Source: Marinoscillum furvescens DSM 4134 (GTDB lineage: Bacteria > Bacteroidota > Bacteroidia > Cytophagales > Cyclobacteriaceae). From it: 64,000 nucleotides of DNA. Below the pieces are notes generated by a model. That model was not told the DNA's origin and did no database searches. It was given only the letters and a program-made list of their open reading frames with translations. This document shows, in pieces, positions 1 to 9,006 of the stretch (positions within the stretch are counted from its first letter, which is position 1; every line of letters starts with the position of its first letter). Location of the stretch: assembly GCF_003386095.1 (NCBI RefSeq), contig NZ_QREG01000001.1:124001-188000 (forward strand), given 5' to 3'. The position numbers and the translations under genes were made by a program.

Positions 1-122
1 TGTACCACCAGATCTTCCGTTTCGAGGGGTGCTACCAAACGCATTGTCTGCGCTCTGACATCCTGAAATCTTTGGGCAAGGGACAGCTCCTCTACGGAGG
101 TCAAGGTTTCTGTATGAGACAT
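1..122 (-). CDS. egtB: EgtB-like sulfoxide synthase, N-terminal fragment (runs off the window)
   Basis: The reverse strand reads from an ATG at 122 for 40 codons to the window edge with no stop. The peptide contains RFQDVRAQTMRLVAPLETED, which resembles the start of the DinB-like domain of ergothioneine-biosynthesis EgtB proteins (typically RYxxVRxxTxxLxxPLxxED). EgtB joins cysteine-type sulfur to hercynine using iron. Only about a tenth of the protein is visible, so the iron-ligand histidines and the FGE-sulfatase domain cannot be checked. About 110 bases of non-coding DNA separate its start from the stop of the response regulator at 235. The call rests on this short motif. Confidence 0.6.
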   Translation of the reverse strand, partial: MSHTETLTSVEELSLAQRFQDVRAQTMRLVAPLETEDLVV

Positions 123-234
123 TCAGATTGTAGGTTCGCTTAGATGTTCTAACTACCAAAACACCCAGAGGTTTCCTAAAATGGCAAAAAACTATGGATT
201 GCTCTTTACTCTGTAACCTGACAAACCGCAGCAA

Positions 235-999
235 CTAGTCGTTTAGCCAGCGCTTAAATGGCCCAGAACGTTCCACACTGACGATCACCTCCATGGCCTT
301 GGGTGGTGGAGGTACCAGATCGATCTTCACCCTGCTTTTTGAGTAGGAAACCATGTTTTGGATACTCGCATAGCTGATGATGAATTTTCTATTGATCCTG
401 TAAAATTTCTTAGGGTTCAGATTAGTTTCCAGATCGCCCAGATTAGTATTGATGATATGCTGAGTACCCTGTTTGGTGACTAAAAAGGTATATCGATCTT
501 CACTAAAAAAATAAGCTACATCAGGCTCTGGTATAGAGTGGATTTTTTCTCCCAAAGTCACCAAAAACCGCTCCTGATACTTTTGACCAGCATTGGGACG
601 CAGTACATCCAGCAAGTTGCTCATATCAAACTCCTGCTCACTTTGTTTCCAGTCTTTGTACTTGGCAATGGCTGCTGCCAGTTCTGACTTGTCGATTGGT
701 TTGAGAAGGTAGTCTACGCTATTTTCTTTGAATGCACGAATAGCATACTGATCATAAGCAGTGGTAATGATAATGGGAGTCTTGCTATTAACCTGACGAA
801 AGATATCAAAACTCAAGCCATCTCCTAACTCAATATCTGACAAAATCAAGTCTACCTCATTGTTTTCTAGCCAGTTAGTCGCAGACTCTACACTGTCCAG
901 CTTGGCCACTACCTGTGCTTCGGTATCCACGGATGACAAGGTCTTCTCCAGATCCTCTGCTGCTAGAGGCTCATCTTCTATTATAACTACACTCAACAT
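235..999 (-). CDS. LytTR-family response regulator
   Basis: This 254-residue two-domain regulator has an N-terminal receiver (residues about 1-115) with the acidic pocket E8/D9, phospho-acceptor D55, T80 and K100. A LytTR DNA-binding domain follows (about 140-250), with typical strands such as RFLVTLGEKIHSI and FYRINRKFIIS. LytTR regulators are normally phosphorylated by LytS-type kinases. The gene directly upstream in the same direction (1021-2010) is such a kinase with a 21-bp gap, so the two form an operon and probably a signalling pair. The target genes cannot be read from the sequence. Confidence 0.93.
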   Translation of the reverse strand: MLSVVIIEDEPLAAEDLEKTLSSVDTEAQVVAKLDSVESATNWLENNEVDLILSDIELGDGLSFDIFRQVNSKTPIIITTAYDQYAIRAFKENSVDYLLKPIDKSELAAAIAKYKDWKQSEQEFDMSNLLDVLRPNAGQKYQERFLVTLGEKIHSIPEPDVAYFFSEDRYTFLVTKQGTQHIINTNLGDLETNLNPKKFYRINRKFIISYASIQNMVSYSKSRVKIDLVPPPPKAMEVIVSVERSGPFKRWLND

Positions 1000-1020
1000 A
1001 TAGAAACGCTTTGAATCAAG

Positions 1021-2010
1021 TTAAGATTTATCTTCGAATAATGGAACTTTAGCTATGTAAAAATCCCCATTTAAATAAAACTCAGGTTCTTTTTTTGTCA
1101 GATAGCTGAGCCGTTTTTTAAGATTTTCCTGCCCCACGCCAGTAGATTCATGTCGTGCATCTTTGGGCTGGTAGTTGTTGCGCACTATCAGCCAATCATC
1201 TTCCACAAACACGTTTACCGTAAGCGGTTTTTCCTTGGTAGCGATATTGTGCTTGAGTGTATTTTCCACCAATAGCTGCAATGATGCATTGGGTAGCATG
1301 CAGTCCATGTGCTCGTCCTCTACTGACATTTCAAACTTGAATGCATTTTTGAAACGTACTTTCTGCAAATAGATGTAATTATGAACAAAATTGATTTCTG
1401 AGCGCAGCGGAACCAGGTTTTCATTGTGCTCCAACAAGTAGCGGTAAGTACTCGCAAGGTTTTTGACAAAGTCTCTGGCCAGGTCATTGTCATGCACCAA
1501 AGCATGGAGCGTATTGAGGCAGTTAAAAAGAAAGTGGGGATTTACCTGATTTCTTAGGTTTTCCAATTGCGCCACTACCCGGTCTTTTTCCATCCGCTCA
1601 GACTGCAGATGCAACTCCTTATTAATCAGCCTGAGTCTGTAAGTCTCAATTGCTCTTTTTATGATGATTTTCATCTCATCATAGGTCCATGGCTTGGATA
1701 TGTAATAATAGATATGACCAAGGTTTACGGCATTGATTACGGTTTCCATATCCGCATAGCCCGTCACCAGAATACGAATGCTGTCTCTTGATATATCTAT
1801 GGACTTCCTCAAAAACTCCACCCCCGTCATGCGTGGCATGCGCTGATCGGTTAGGATAACAGGAATATCCTGATCATTTAAAAGTATTTCCAGACCTTCT
1901 TCACCGCTATTGGCAGTGATAATCTCATACTCCCTTCTAAATACAGACCTGAAATAATCGATGTTACCTTTTTCATCATCGACATACAGGATTTTTACTA
2001 CCTCAGACAT
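1021..2010 (-). CDS. Receiver-fused LytS-type sensor histidine kinase
   Basis: This 329-residue protein is soluble and has no membrane segment. Residues 1-120 form a receiver domain with D11/D12 and phospho-acceptor D55 in a VILTDQRMP context. A histidine-kinase core of the His_kinase (LytS/YehU) type follows: LRNQVNPHFLFNCLNTL holds the phospho-accepting histidine, LVENTLKHN is the N box, and TGVGQENLKKRL the ATP-lid glycine motif. The receiver-first order suggests the kinase is itself controlled by another phosphodonor and passes the signal to the LytTR regulator encoded 21 bp downstream. It starts 11 bp after the small membrane protein gene. Confidence 0.9.
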   Translation of the reverse strand: MSEVVKILYVDDEKGNIDYFRSVFRREYEIITANSGEEGLEILLNDQDIPVILTDQRMPRMTGVEFLRKSIDISRDSIRILVTGYADMETVINAVNLGHIYYYISKPWTYDEMKIIIKRAIETYRLRLINKELHLQSERMEKDRVVAQLENLRNQVNPHFLFNCLNTLHALVHDNDLARDFVKNLASTYRYLLEHNENLVPLRSEINFVHNYIYLQKVRFKNAFKFEMSVEDEHMDCMLPNASLQLLVENTLKHNIATKEKPLTVNVFVEDDWLIVRNNYQPKDARHESTGVGQENLKKRLSYLTKKEPEFYLNGDFYIAKVPLFEDKS

Positions 2011-2021
2011 ATTCTATGCAT

Positions 2022-2213
2022 TCACCCACCTAACCCTCTTTTGGAAATAATTACCACCAGCATGACGCCTATCACAAAAATAAGGCTGAGCAATGATATC
2101 TCGAGAGCTTCGGGAATGTATCCTAATTCGTTTTTGGTTAACAGCATAAAGATACCCAGGAAGGCAATGAACACTCCTCCAAAGTACACTAATTTGCGCA
2201 TCGTAGTAATCAT
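2022..2213 (-). CDS. Small two-helix membrane protein
   Basis: This 63-residue protein consists almost entirely of two hydrophobic segments (about 8-25 and 38-56) and ends in a short basic tail, SKRGLGG. I do not recognise a family. It is co-directional with the kinase and response-regulator genes and ends 11 bp before the kinase start, so it is probably the first gene of that operon. It could be the membrane anchor or signal input for the otherwise soluble kinase (inference). The 270 bases upstream (2214-2483) contain no other gene. Confidence 0.6.
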   Translation of the reverse strand: MITTMRKLVYFGGVFIAFLGIFMLLTKNELGYIPEALEISLLSLIFVIGVMLVVIISKRGLGG

Positions 2214-2483
2214 TCTAAATCAGGTTTTAAGGTTGATTATCCAAAATAGCTCTTTTTGAATTTCTGACCACAAGAATTGGCCTTTTGTTAGGAATTTCTT
2301 TCTCAAAACCTACCCAAAACAATCAACAAGAAGGACCCAAAAAACCAGCGAAACAAAACGCATTACCATTGAATAACGCATTTCTTCATACACCGAAACA
2401 CTCACTACCCTGAGCATGATGGGTTTTTCAATACGTTTTATTTAAAAGAGGACATCAGCTCCTTTTCCACAAAAAGACGGCAT

Positions 2484-4895
2484 CTACTCATACTTTAAGG
2501 TCTCAGCAGGGTTGATTCTGGAGGCACGAAATGCATGAAAACTGATCGTAAAGACTGCCACGAGCATGGTAAGCACGCCAGCTGCCACAAAAGGCCATGC
2601 ATCTATATCTGTACGGAAGGCAAAGCCATCCAGCCAACCACGAAGCAAAACATATGCAGAAGGTACAGCTACCACGAAGGCCAAACAGATGAGCAACACA
2701 AATTCCTTTGAAAGCAACATCAATATTTGTGAGGTACTAATGCCCAAAACCTTACGCACACCAATCTCTTTTTTGCGCTGCTCTACTGAATAGGTAGCCA
2801 AACCAAACAACCCAAGACAGGCTACAATAATTGCAAGCCCAGAAAAGATCATGGTTACTACACTTAGTTTTTGCTCTGCTTTATAGGAGTCATTGAGTCG
2901 GTCATCCAGAAAAAAGTAGTCAAACGGACGCTCAGGCATTACAGCATACCAGGCTTCGCGAATGTCCTCTATGCTCGATCGCATATCGGCTCCATCTATT
3001 TTCACCGCCACATACTTCACAAATAAATTAAAAGCACCCGGGTGAGAGTTTAGCGTAATTACCAACGGCGCAATGGGGTGATGCTTACTCACAAAATTGT
3101 AATCTTTCACTACGCCCACTACCTTACCCCTAAGCTGGCCACGGTACATAAATCGTCTGTTGATGGCTTCTTCCGGGCTACCCCAGTTCATGCTACGTAC
3201 AAGCGTTTCATTCACTACCAGAGCTAGCGAATCATCTGTCTGAACTTCATAGCTAAAATCACGACCAGCAGCCATTTCGATCCCCATCGTTTCGGTAAAA
3301 TCATGACGCACCACAAACCGCGGATAGGGCTTTGATTGGTCCACACCTTCAAACTGAAAATTGGCCACCTGATGTTTGGCACCTACTATTTCTTCCACAG
3401 CTGTCACTGAATGAACCCTCGGGCTCTGTAAGGCTCGGTTTTTAAACTGCTCGTAATGTTTGGCCATTGGTGAACGTATGACGGGCAGCATCACTACATG
3501 ATCTTTACTAAATCCAAGCTCATCATTTTGCAAAAATTGAAGCTGTTTCATCGCTATAATCGTTCCGATAATCAGCATGATAGATATTGCAAACTGAACT
3601 GTCACCAATACCCGTCGGAAACTAAAGCCATCCATTCGCTGATAGGCATTTTTTAATACCAGCACCGTATTGAAAGAGGAAAGCACAAACGCCGGATAAA
3701 AGCCTGAGAGCACACCTACCACCAACGTAAGCACCACCAATCCCAGAATGACGTGTACCTGTGCCAAAACCGCCACATCGATGGCTTTTTCGGTAAGCTG
3801 ATTAAATGACGGCAGTACCAGCCCAACGATGAGTATGGCAAAAACCACAGCCAGAGCTGTCAGCAATACGGATTCAAATACAAACTGACGAATGAGCTGC
3901 TTTTTTCCGCTACCTAGAGATTTACGCACCCCTACTTCTTTGGCGCGTTTACTGGCGCGTGCCGTACTCAGATTGATGAAATTGATGGAGGCAATAAGCA
4001 ACACAAAAATGGCCACCAGACCAAATATTTTCAAATTAGCCTCATTGCCATTGGCCAGGATCTCATAATCTAGCCTGGAATGCAAATGAATGTCTTCCAA
4101 AGGCTGAAGCTCCAGTGTGACATCATCCACGATAAATCCGGGAAAGTATTTTTTTACAAAAGCAGGAAACTGCTCCTCCAAATGATCAGGCTGCGTGTTT
4201 TCATCCAACACCACATAGGTCCAGCATGGATTCCAATACCAGGTACGCGGATACCCACCCCCGAAAGAAGACTTCAGACTCGAAAAAGATCCTATAAAAT
4301 CAAACTGAAAATGGGCATTGAGCGGGGCATCAGCCAGCACTCCTGTGACTTTCAGGTTTTGGTTTCCCTGAAACTCCAGCAGCTGTCCCATAGGGTCTTC
4401 CCCATCGAAGTATTTCTCTACCATAGACTCAGTCAGCAGTATCGAATTGGGCTCGTCCAACGCAGTAGCCTTACTGCCTTTGATCAGCTCAAAATCAAAT
4501 ACCTCGAAAAAAGTGGAATCTGCAAAAAAGATTCGCGATTCATTAAATGACTTATCCAGCTTCCGGTTGGCCAGCGCGAGAGATGGAGACTGAAAGTTGA
4601 AAAGCCGAACGTACGTCTCTATCTGTCTGCTAAAATCATTTTTGAGTGTGGGACCTACCGGAAAAGGCTGAGAAGCCGAATGCTCTCCTACTCCCTCACT
4701 TTCAAAGTGCTCAATCAGTCTGTAAGTGCGATGTGATTTCTCATGAAACTTGTCATAGCTCAGCTCATCACTGATGTAGAGGTAGATAAGTACAAAGCAC
4801 GCTAAACCAATAGCCAGGCCTGTGACATTGATAAGTGAATACACTTTTTGTCGGAGAAAAGTACGGTAGGTGACTTTTAGGTAATTCCAGATCAT
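2484..4895 (-). CDS. MacB/FtsX-type ABC transporter permease
   Basis: This 803-residue protein has the duplicated layout of the large Bacteroidota permease family. An N-terminal transmembrane helix (about 20-42) is followed by a periplasmic MacB_PCD domain, a first FtsX block of helices (about 285-440), a second periplasmic domain, and a second FtsX block (about 680-795). Both FtsX blocks carry the conserved coupling-helix motif: KRAKEVGVRKSLGSGKKQL and QRKKEIGVRKVLGIS. Family members act with a MacB-like ATPase in efflux of small molecules or lipoprotein-like substrates. No ATPase gene is adjacent, which is usual for these orphan permeases. The gene stands alone, divergent from the DUF5777 gene. 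Confidence 0.93.
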   Translation of the reverse strand: MIWNYLKVTYRTFLRQKVYSLINVTGLAIGLACFVLIYLYISDELSYDKFHEKSHRTYRLIEHFESEGVGEHSASQPFPVGPTLKNDFSRQIETYVRLFNFQSPSLALANRKLDKSFNESRIFFADSTFFEVFDFELIKGSKATALDEPNSILLTESMVEKYFDGEDPMGQLLEFQGNQNLKVTGVLADAPLNAHFQFDFIGSFSSLKSSFGGGYPRTWYWNPCWTYVVLDENTQPDHLEEQFPAFVKKYFPGFIVDDVTLELQPLEDIHLHSRLDYEILANGNEANLKIFGLVAIFVLLIASINFINLSTARASKRAKEVGVRKSLGSGKKQLIRQFVFESVLLTALAVVFAILIVGLVLPSFNQLTEKAIDVAVLAQVHVILGLVVLTLVVGVLSGFYPAFVLSSFNTVLVLKNAYQRMDGFSFRRVLVTVQFAISIMLIIGTIIAMKQLQFLQNDELGFSKDHVVMLPVIRSPMAKHYEQFKNRALQSPRVHSVTAVEEIVGAKHQVANFQFEGVDQSKPYPRFVVRHDFTETMGIEMAAGRDFSYEVQTDDSLALVVNETLVRSMNWGSPEEAINRRFMYRGQLRGKVVGVVKDYNFVSKHHPIAPLVITLNSHPGAFNLFVKYVAVKIDGADMRSSIEDIREAWYAVMPERPFDYFFLDDRLNDSYKAEQKLSVVTMIFSGLAIIVACLGLFGLATYSVEQRKKEIGVRKVLGISTSQILMLLSKEFVLLICLAFVVAVPSAYVLLRGWLDGFAFRTDIDAWPFVAAGVLTMLVAVFTISFHAFRASRINPAETLKYE

Positions 4896-5081
4896 AAGAG
4901 TAGCATTAGTTGGTTTTAGGTCTTACGAATAAACGATGATTATTTCTGCCCAATTTATGCCAGCGCATCTATTCCAATGCAATCGGTCGTATATCCTATG
5001 TGAGCAGCTTAGCTGATTTCGCGTCAGGAATATATTTGATTACCTTTAATAAAGCATGTAGCTACACACAACTTCACACAC

Positions 5082-5936
5082 ATGAAACACCTCTTATACT
5101 CGCTACTCTTTTGCTGGTCGTTGACAAGCCTCGCACAAACACAGTATGCCTACCAAACCTTTGACGACACGCGCATCGTCAATGGTCACTCAGTAGAAAC
5201 CAACATGGAAGGCATCCTTACCTTTATCATTTCACACCGCTTTGGCACCCTCAATGATGGTGCTTATAACATGTGGGGACTAGACAATGCATCTATGCGT
5301 ATGGGACTGGACTATGGTCTCACTCAAAACCTTACACTGGGAATTGGGCGCAGCACCAATCAAAAAACAATAGATGGATACTTCAAATACAAGTTTCTCG
5401 CCCAATCCACCGGAGACCGAAATATACCGATCACGGCATCACTGCTAGGCACAGCGGCGTGGAAAACCCTCAAACGTTTTGATGGGGTGGATCTGGTATG
5501 GCGCCAAAAAATGTCGTACACTACTCAACTCTTGCTAGCCAGAAAATTTGGCCCTAGATTGAGCGCACAGCTGATGCCCACCTACCTGCACCGAAATCTG
5601 GTGCAAGATGACGAAAAGAATGATATCCTGTCAATAGGCGTTGCAGGCCAGTATCGGCCTCTCAAAAACTGGAGCTTGTCGGTTGAATATTACGCCACTC
5701 CAACCGATCAACTTCCCGATGGGTCTGGGCCAAGCATAGCGTATTTTCAGTCCCTTTCTTTTGGGGTGCAGATAGATACCAAAGGCCATGTTTTTCAGCT
5801 TCACCTGAGCAATAGCCGTGGCATGATCGAAAAATTCTTTATTGCTGAAACTGCTGATAACTGGCTAGACGGAGGCATCCATTTTGGCTTCAACATCACT
5901 AGAGACTTTACGGTAAAAGGAAGGAACATCAGATGA
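5082..5936 (+). CDS. DUF5777-family beta-barrel outer-membrane protein
   Basis: This 284-residue protein begins with a signal peptide (MKHLLYSLLFCWSLTSLAQ). The remainder is alternating short beta strands with Gly/Tyr/Phe ends, as in small outer-membrane barrels. The motif around IISHRFGTLNDGAYNMWGLD, with GLDYGLTQNLTLGIGR, is characteristic of DUF5777. Its last 4 bases overlap the start of the cytochrome c gene, so the two are translationally coupled. DUF5777 genes commonly sit with cytochromes and YceI-like proteins, which suggests a periplasmic redox function. The exact role is unknown. Confidence 0.8.
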   Translation: MKHLLYSLLFCWSLTSLAQTQYAYQTFDDTRIVNGHSVETNMEGILTFIISHRFGTLNDGAYNMWGLDNASMRMGLDYGLTQNLTLGIGRSTNQKTIDGYFKYKFLAQSTGDRNIPITASLLGTAAWKTLKRFDGVDLVWRQKMSYTTQLLLARKFGPRLSAQLMPTYLHRNLVQDDEKNDILSIGVAGQYRPLKNWSLSVEYYATPTDQLPDGSGPSIAYFQSLSFGVQIDTKGHVFQLHLSNSRGMIEKFFIAETADNWLDGGIHFGFNITRDFTVKGRNIR

Positions 5937-6934
5937 AAAAGGTACTCACACTCTTCATTGGGCTCACCTCCCTCTCTGCAGTCCTTTCACTAAAAGCTCC
6001 ACATACAAGCTGGACGAACGACACACCCGTTTCCGAAGTGCTGTTTACTCTAGGGGCCGAAAAGCCTGCTCATTACCTGGAACCAACCCCCGAAATGATC
6101 AAAGCCGGGCGAGAGCTCGTCACGGAAGGGCGTACGGTTCTGCCTAGCGGCGCCAAATCTGCCTACATCAGCAAATACTATACCTGCACCAGCTGCCACA
6201 ATACTGTTCGCGAGGACCCCGACTTAACGCTAGTAGATCCGGACGCACGTTTGGACTTTGCTATTGCCAATCAGATTCCTTACCTACAGGCATCTACCTT
6301 TTGGGGTATTGTAAATCGTGAAACCTGGTACAATGGAGACTATGAAAAAAAATATGGCCAACTGGTCGAGCCTGCGCGCAATAGCCTGAAGGAATCGGTC
6401 CAACTTTGCGCTACGGTCTGCGCTCAGGGACGTGAGGTCAATGACTGGGAAATGAAGCAAATACTGGCTTACTTCTGGTCCTTGGAAATGAAGCTTGGAG
6501 ATTTAAACCTTAGTGAAAAAACGAGCTCACTTATAGAAAGTGAACAGCTCAGCGCAAGCGAAAAAATTAACCTCATCAAAGAGAGCTATTTGGTATTATC
6601 ACCGGCCACATTTGGGGAGGTGCCTCAAGACAAGGAGGCCGGATATCCCTATAAGGGTGATCGAAGGCTCGGAAAAGCCATTTACCAACTGGGTTGCCAG
6701 CATTGCCATAGACCAGAAGGCGAAAGCGATGTAGTCTTTGACAACACCTCACTGACCTACAACTGGCTCAAAAAGCACATCCCAGCAAACACCCAACAGT
6801 CGCTATATGAAATCATCCGAAAAGGAACTTACGCCGAATACGGCCACCAGGAATACATGCCGCATTACACGCTTGAAAAAATGTCCGATCAGCAAGTAGA
6901 GCACTTGCGGGCGTTTATAGAAAACCCATTTTAG
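5933..6934 (+). CDS. Di-haem c-type cytochrome
   Basis: This 333-residue exported protein has an N-terminal hydrophobic signal (MKKVLTLFIGLTSLSAVLS). Two haem-attachment motifs are present: C85-T-S-C-H89 and C255-Q-H-C-H259, so two covalently bound haems are expected, one per domain. The pattern resembles periplasmic cytochrome c proteins of the SoxA/thiosulfate type (first domain with a GRELVTEGR lead-in). It could equally be a generic diheme electron carrier. It overlaps the upstream barrel gene by 4 bp and meets the DUF2141 gene tail to tail with a 4-bp stop overlap. Confidence 0.88.
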   Translation: MKKVLTLFIGLTSLSAVLSLKAPHTSWTNDTPVSEVLFTLGAEKPAHYLEPTPEMIKAGRELVTEGRTVLPSGAKSAYISKYYTCTSCHNTVREDPDLTLVDPDARLDFAIANQIPYLQASTFWGIVNRETWYNGDYEKKYGQLVEPARNSLKESVQLCATVCAQGREVNDWEMKQILAYFWSLEMKLGDLNLSEKTSSLIESEQLSASEKINLIKESYLVLSPATFGEVPQDKEAGYPYKGDRRLGKAIYQLGCQHCHRPEGESDVVFDNTSLTYNWLKKHIPANTQQSLYEIIRKGTYAEYGHQEYMPHYTLEKMSDQQVEHLRAFIENPF

Positions 6935-7335
6935 CGTAAGTCTATCGCCAATATAGTATCATCAGAAACGGAAAAACTCGCTTCCTGGAAAGATGGCGGG
7001 CCAAAAGTCCCCATCACATTATTGGAAAACCCATATGCCTCTTTGGGTACGCCGAGGAGATTGGTATTGAGCTCCTGATCGTCGTTTAGATCATGGTAGA
7101 TGGCCAGGGCATATACACCATCTGGTAGCTGCAGCGTCACTTTTTGGGGTCCTGAATCCTTTACCCGTTCTTCTGCAAAATGAGCAATTTGTTCTTCGTT
7201 CATAAAATTCTCTTCGCTATCATACACAGCCACACGAAGAGTGCCTCCAGCCGCCTCCACCCCGGTGACTTGCAAGGTAAGCGTGCGCGATTGCTGAGCA
7301 AAAGTCAAAATCAATACTGCCAGTATCCAATTCAT
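6931..7335 (-). CDS. DUF2141 secreted protein
   Basis: This 134-residue protein has a signal peptide (MNWILAVLILTFAQQ) and a compact beta-sandwich-like body. It contains the DUF2141 hallmarks: GTLRVAVYDSEENF near the start, VYALAIYHDLNDDQELNTN in the middle, and a PKEAYGFSNN motif. The family is exported and its function is unknown. It is a single gene, separated from the upstream desaturase by a terminator hairpin, and its stop overlaps the stop of the convergent cytochrome gene. Confidence 0.85.
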   Translation of the reverse strand: MNWILAVLILTFAQQSRTLTLQVTGVEAAGGTLRVAVYDSEENFMNEEQIAHFAEERVKDSGPQKVTLQLPDGVYALAIYHDLNDDQELNTNLLGVPKEAYGFSNNVMGTFGPPSFQEASFSVSDDTILAIDLR

Positions 7336-7357
7336 AAGCTTAGAGGCAAAAGGTCAT

Positions 7358-7394
7358 AAAAAAGCCGTTTCAGTATTTCCGAAACGGCTTTTAA
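7358..7394 (-). terminator. Rho-independent terminator of the desaturase gene
   Basis: The arms AAAGCCGTTTC (7361-7371) and GAAACGGCTTT (7381-7391) pair around a 9-base loop. On the reverse strand the stem is followed by a run of six T (positions 7363-7358). It lies 21 bases beyond the stop of the desaturase. Confidence 0.85.
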
Positions 7395-7414
7395 TACAAT
7401 TATGTTTTAGCTGC

Positions 7415-8191
7415 TTAAGCTGCCTTCTTCTTTTCTATCTTATCCATCTTCACTTCTTTTTGCTTGGCCATCTGGATGACACCCACAAAGTTGAGCAGCT
7501 TGATCACCTGATAAGTAGGATCAATCTCGTGCCATCTCACACCACCGAAGTTTGCACGCGAACCGTGCTTGTGGTGGTTGTTATGATAGCTTTCACCCAT
7601 CATCAAGAAATCAAACGGAAGGAAGTTTTTAGAAGTATCTCCTACCTTGAAGTTGGTGTAGCCATAGATATGTGCAAACCAGTTGATGATGGCTCCGTGA
7701 ATAGGCGACAGCATCCACTGCGCAGGCAGCAATAACCACAACCACCAGGCGTCAGCATAGAACCAGTATACCATGAAATAAGAAGCACCCCAAAAAACAC
7801 GAGATACCCATGAGCGAGCAAACTTATCAAATGAATGCCATGCAGGCACACCATCAGTAAACCTTTTGTCTACTTCTACTTTTTGACTGGTGATGTCCGA
7901 ATAGATCGTTTTCGTCTTCCACATCATCTTGAAGATGCTCTCGTCATACTTCGGAGAGTGTGGGTCGTTGGGCGTGTCCGCAAATGCATGGTGCATGCGG
8001 TGCATCACACCATATCCATACGCACTCAGATAGTTTGATCCCTGAAAGATCCAGGTAAGTACAAAAAACACTTTCTCCATAAACGGGCTCATGGTGAACG
8101 CCTTGTGTGCTGCATATCTATGCAAAAAGAAAGTTTGGAAAAATAGCGACAAGTACCAGTGCGCTATAAAGAATGGGATTATTACTTCCAT
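7415..8191 (-). CDS. Acyl-CoA / fatty-acid desaturase
   Basis: This 258-residue integral membrane protein carries the three histidine boxes of the di-iron membrane desaturase superfamily: H24-RYAA-H29, H64-RM-HH68 and H203-NN-HH207. Hydrophobic segments lie around residues 5-22, 40-58 and 133-170. The spacing and the FFLHRYAAHKAF start fit the stearoyl-CoA/delta-9 type, which puts a double bond into saturated acyl chains to adjust membrane fluidity. The C-terminus ends in a lysine-rich tail. It is shorter than eukaryotic homologues but usual for bacterial ones. It is transcribed alone and ends at a strong terminator. Confidence 0.92.
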   Translation of the reverse strand: MEVIIPFFIAHWYLSLFFQTFFLHRYAAHKAFTMSPFMEKVFFVLTWIFQGSNYLSAYGYGVMHRMHHAFADTPNDPHSPKYDESIFKMMWKTKTIYSDITSQKVEVDKRFTDGVPAWHSFDKFARSWVSRVFWGASYFMVYWFYADAWWLWLLLPAQWMLSPIHGAIINWFAHIYGYTNFKVGDTSKNFLPFDFLMMGESYHNNHHKHGSRANFGGVRWHEIDPTYQVIKLLNFVGVIQMAKQKEVKMDKIEKKKAA

Positions 8192-8305
8192 TGAACTGTA
8201 TTAAATAAATTTTGAAATTCTAGTCTAATTAGGGCTCCCCCTTTTTAATACAAGACAATGTGGAATTGGCTTTGTGACAAAAAGCCGAAAAAAATTTAAA
8301 AAAAA

Positions 8306-8902
8306 TTATTTTTCTGGCTGACTGTCGCCTACGATGTGCGTGAGTAATTCCTCGAAACTACCTTCTGCACAGGCTTTTCGTAGTGCTTCGAAGTATTTTT
8401 CGGAATCAAAGGAATAAGTAAATCTTTCGGTCTCTTTGTTGAGCTTTTCTTTAGCTCTACAAACCATCTGCCGGCAGTGATCTTTCTTTTTATTGAAAAT
8501 CTGCTGCAGTTCGTCATACTCAAAATCGAATCCTTCTCTCAACAAAAACAACCCACGCTCCAAAGGGCCCAGCTTTTTGTGCAAAACACCCAATGCTGCG
8601 TCTAGTTCATGCTTGAGGTCCAAATGAGAAAAATCCAGCTTTTCGAACAACTCAGGAAGCTTTACCGAATCCAAATAGTCCTTTTTCTTCTCCTTAAGGC
8701 TATTTAGATGGTTTAAGCAATTATTGGTCACCGATCGTATGAGATAGGCTTTTGTGTTTTCAATCTTTTGGTGATCCACAGACAGGTACTTCAGGAAGGC
8801 GTCCTGCACCATATCCTCAGCATCGTGCATACACCCGAGCATCTTGTAGGCGATGGCCTGCAAAAGGGGCTGATAAACTGTTATGGTATTTGATTGACTC
8901 AC
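8306..8902 (-). CDS. ECF-type RNA polymerase sigma factor
   Basis: This 198-residue sigma-70 family protein has the region 2 core AEDMVQDAFLKYLSV, preceded by LLQAIAYKMLGCMHD, which binds the -10 element and core polymerase. A region 4-like helix-turn-helix (about 128-155, FDFEYDELQQIFNKKKDHCRQ) follows. The YKMLG opening places it near the SigJ-like ECF group. No anti-sigma gene is next to it. It may act on the neighbouring desaturase or elsewhere; the sequence does not say. Confidence 0.88.
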   Translation of the reverse strand: MSQSNTITVYQPLLQAIAYKMLGCMHDAEDMVQDAFLKYLSVDHQKIENTKAYLIRSVTNNCLNHLNSLKEKKKDYLDSVKLPELFEKLDFSHLDLKHELDAALGVLHKKLGPLERGLFLLREGFDFEYDELQQIFNKKKDHCRQMVCRAKEKLNKETERFTYSFDSEKYFEALRKACAEGSFEELLTHIVGDSQPEK

Positions 8903-9006
8903 AATGAATTGAAACTCAAAGCTAACAAGAGTGAAGTGAATTGTTCTCTTTTTTGTCCTTCAAACCTAAAATATATTTCAGATTTGTAAAAACTGTAGTA
9001 TTCGGA

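Noticed and set aside
4080-4550. 156-residue forward frame inside the FtsX permease gene
   Set aside because: Antisense shadow of a well-conserved gene; no family features and no promoter.
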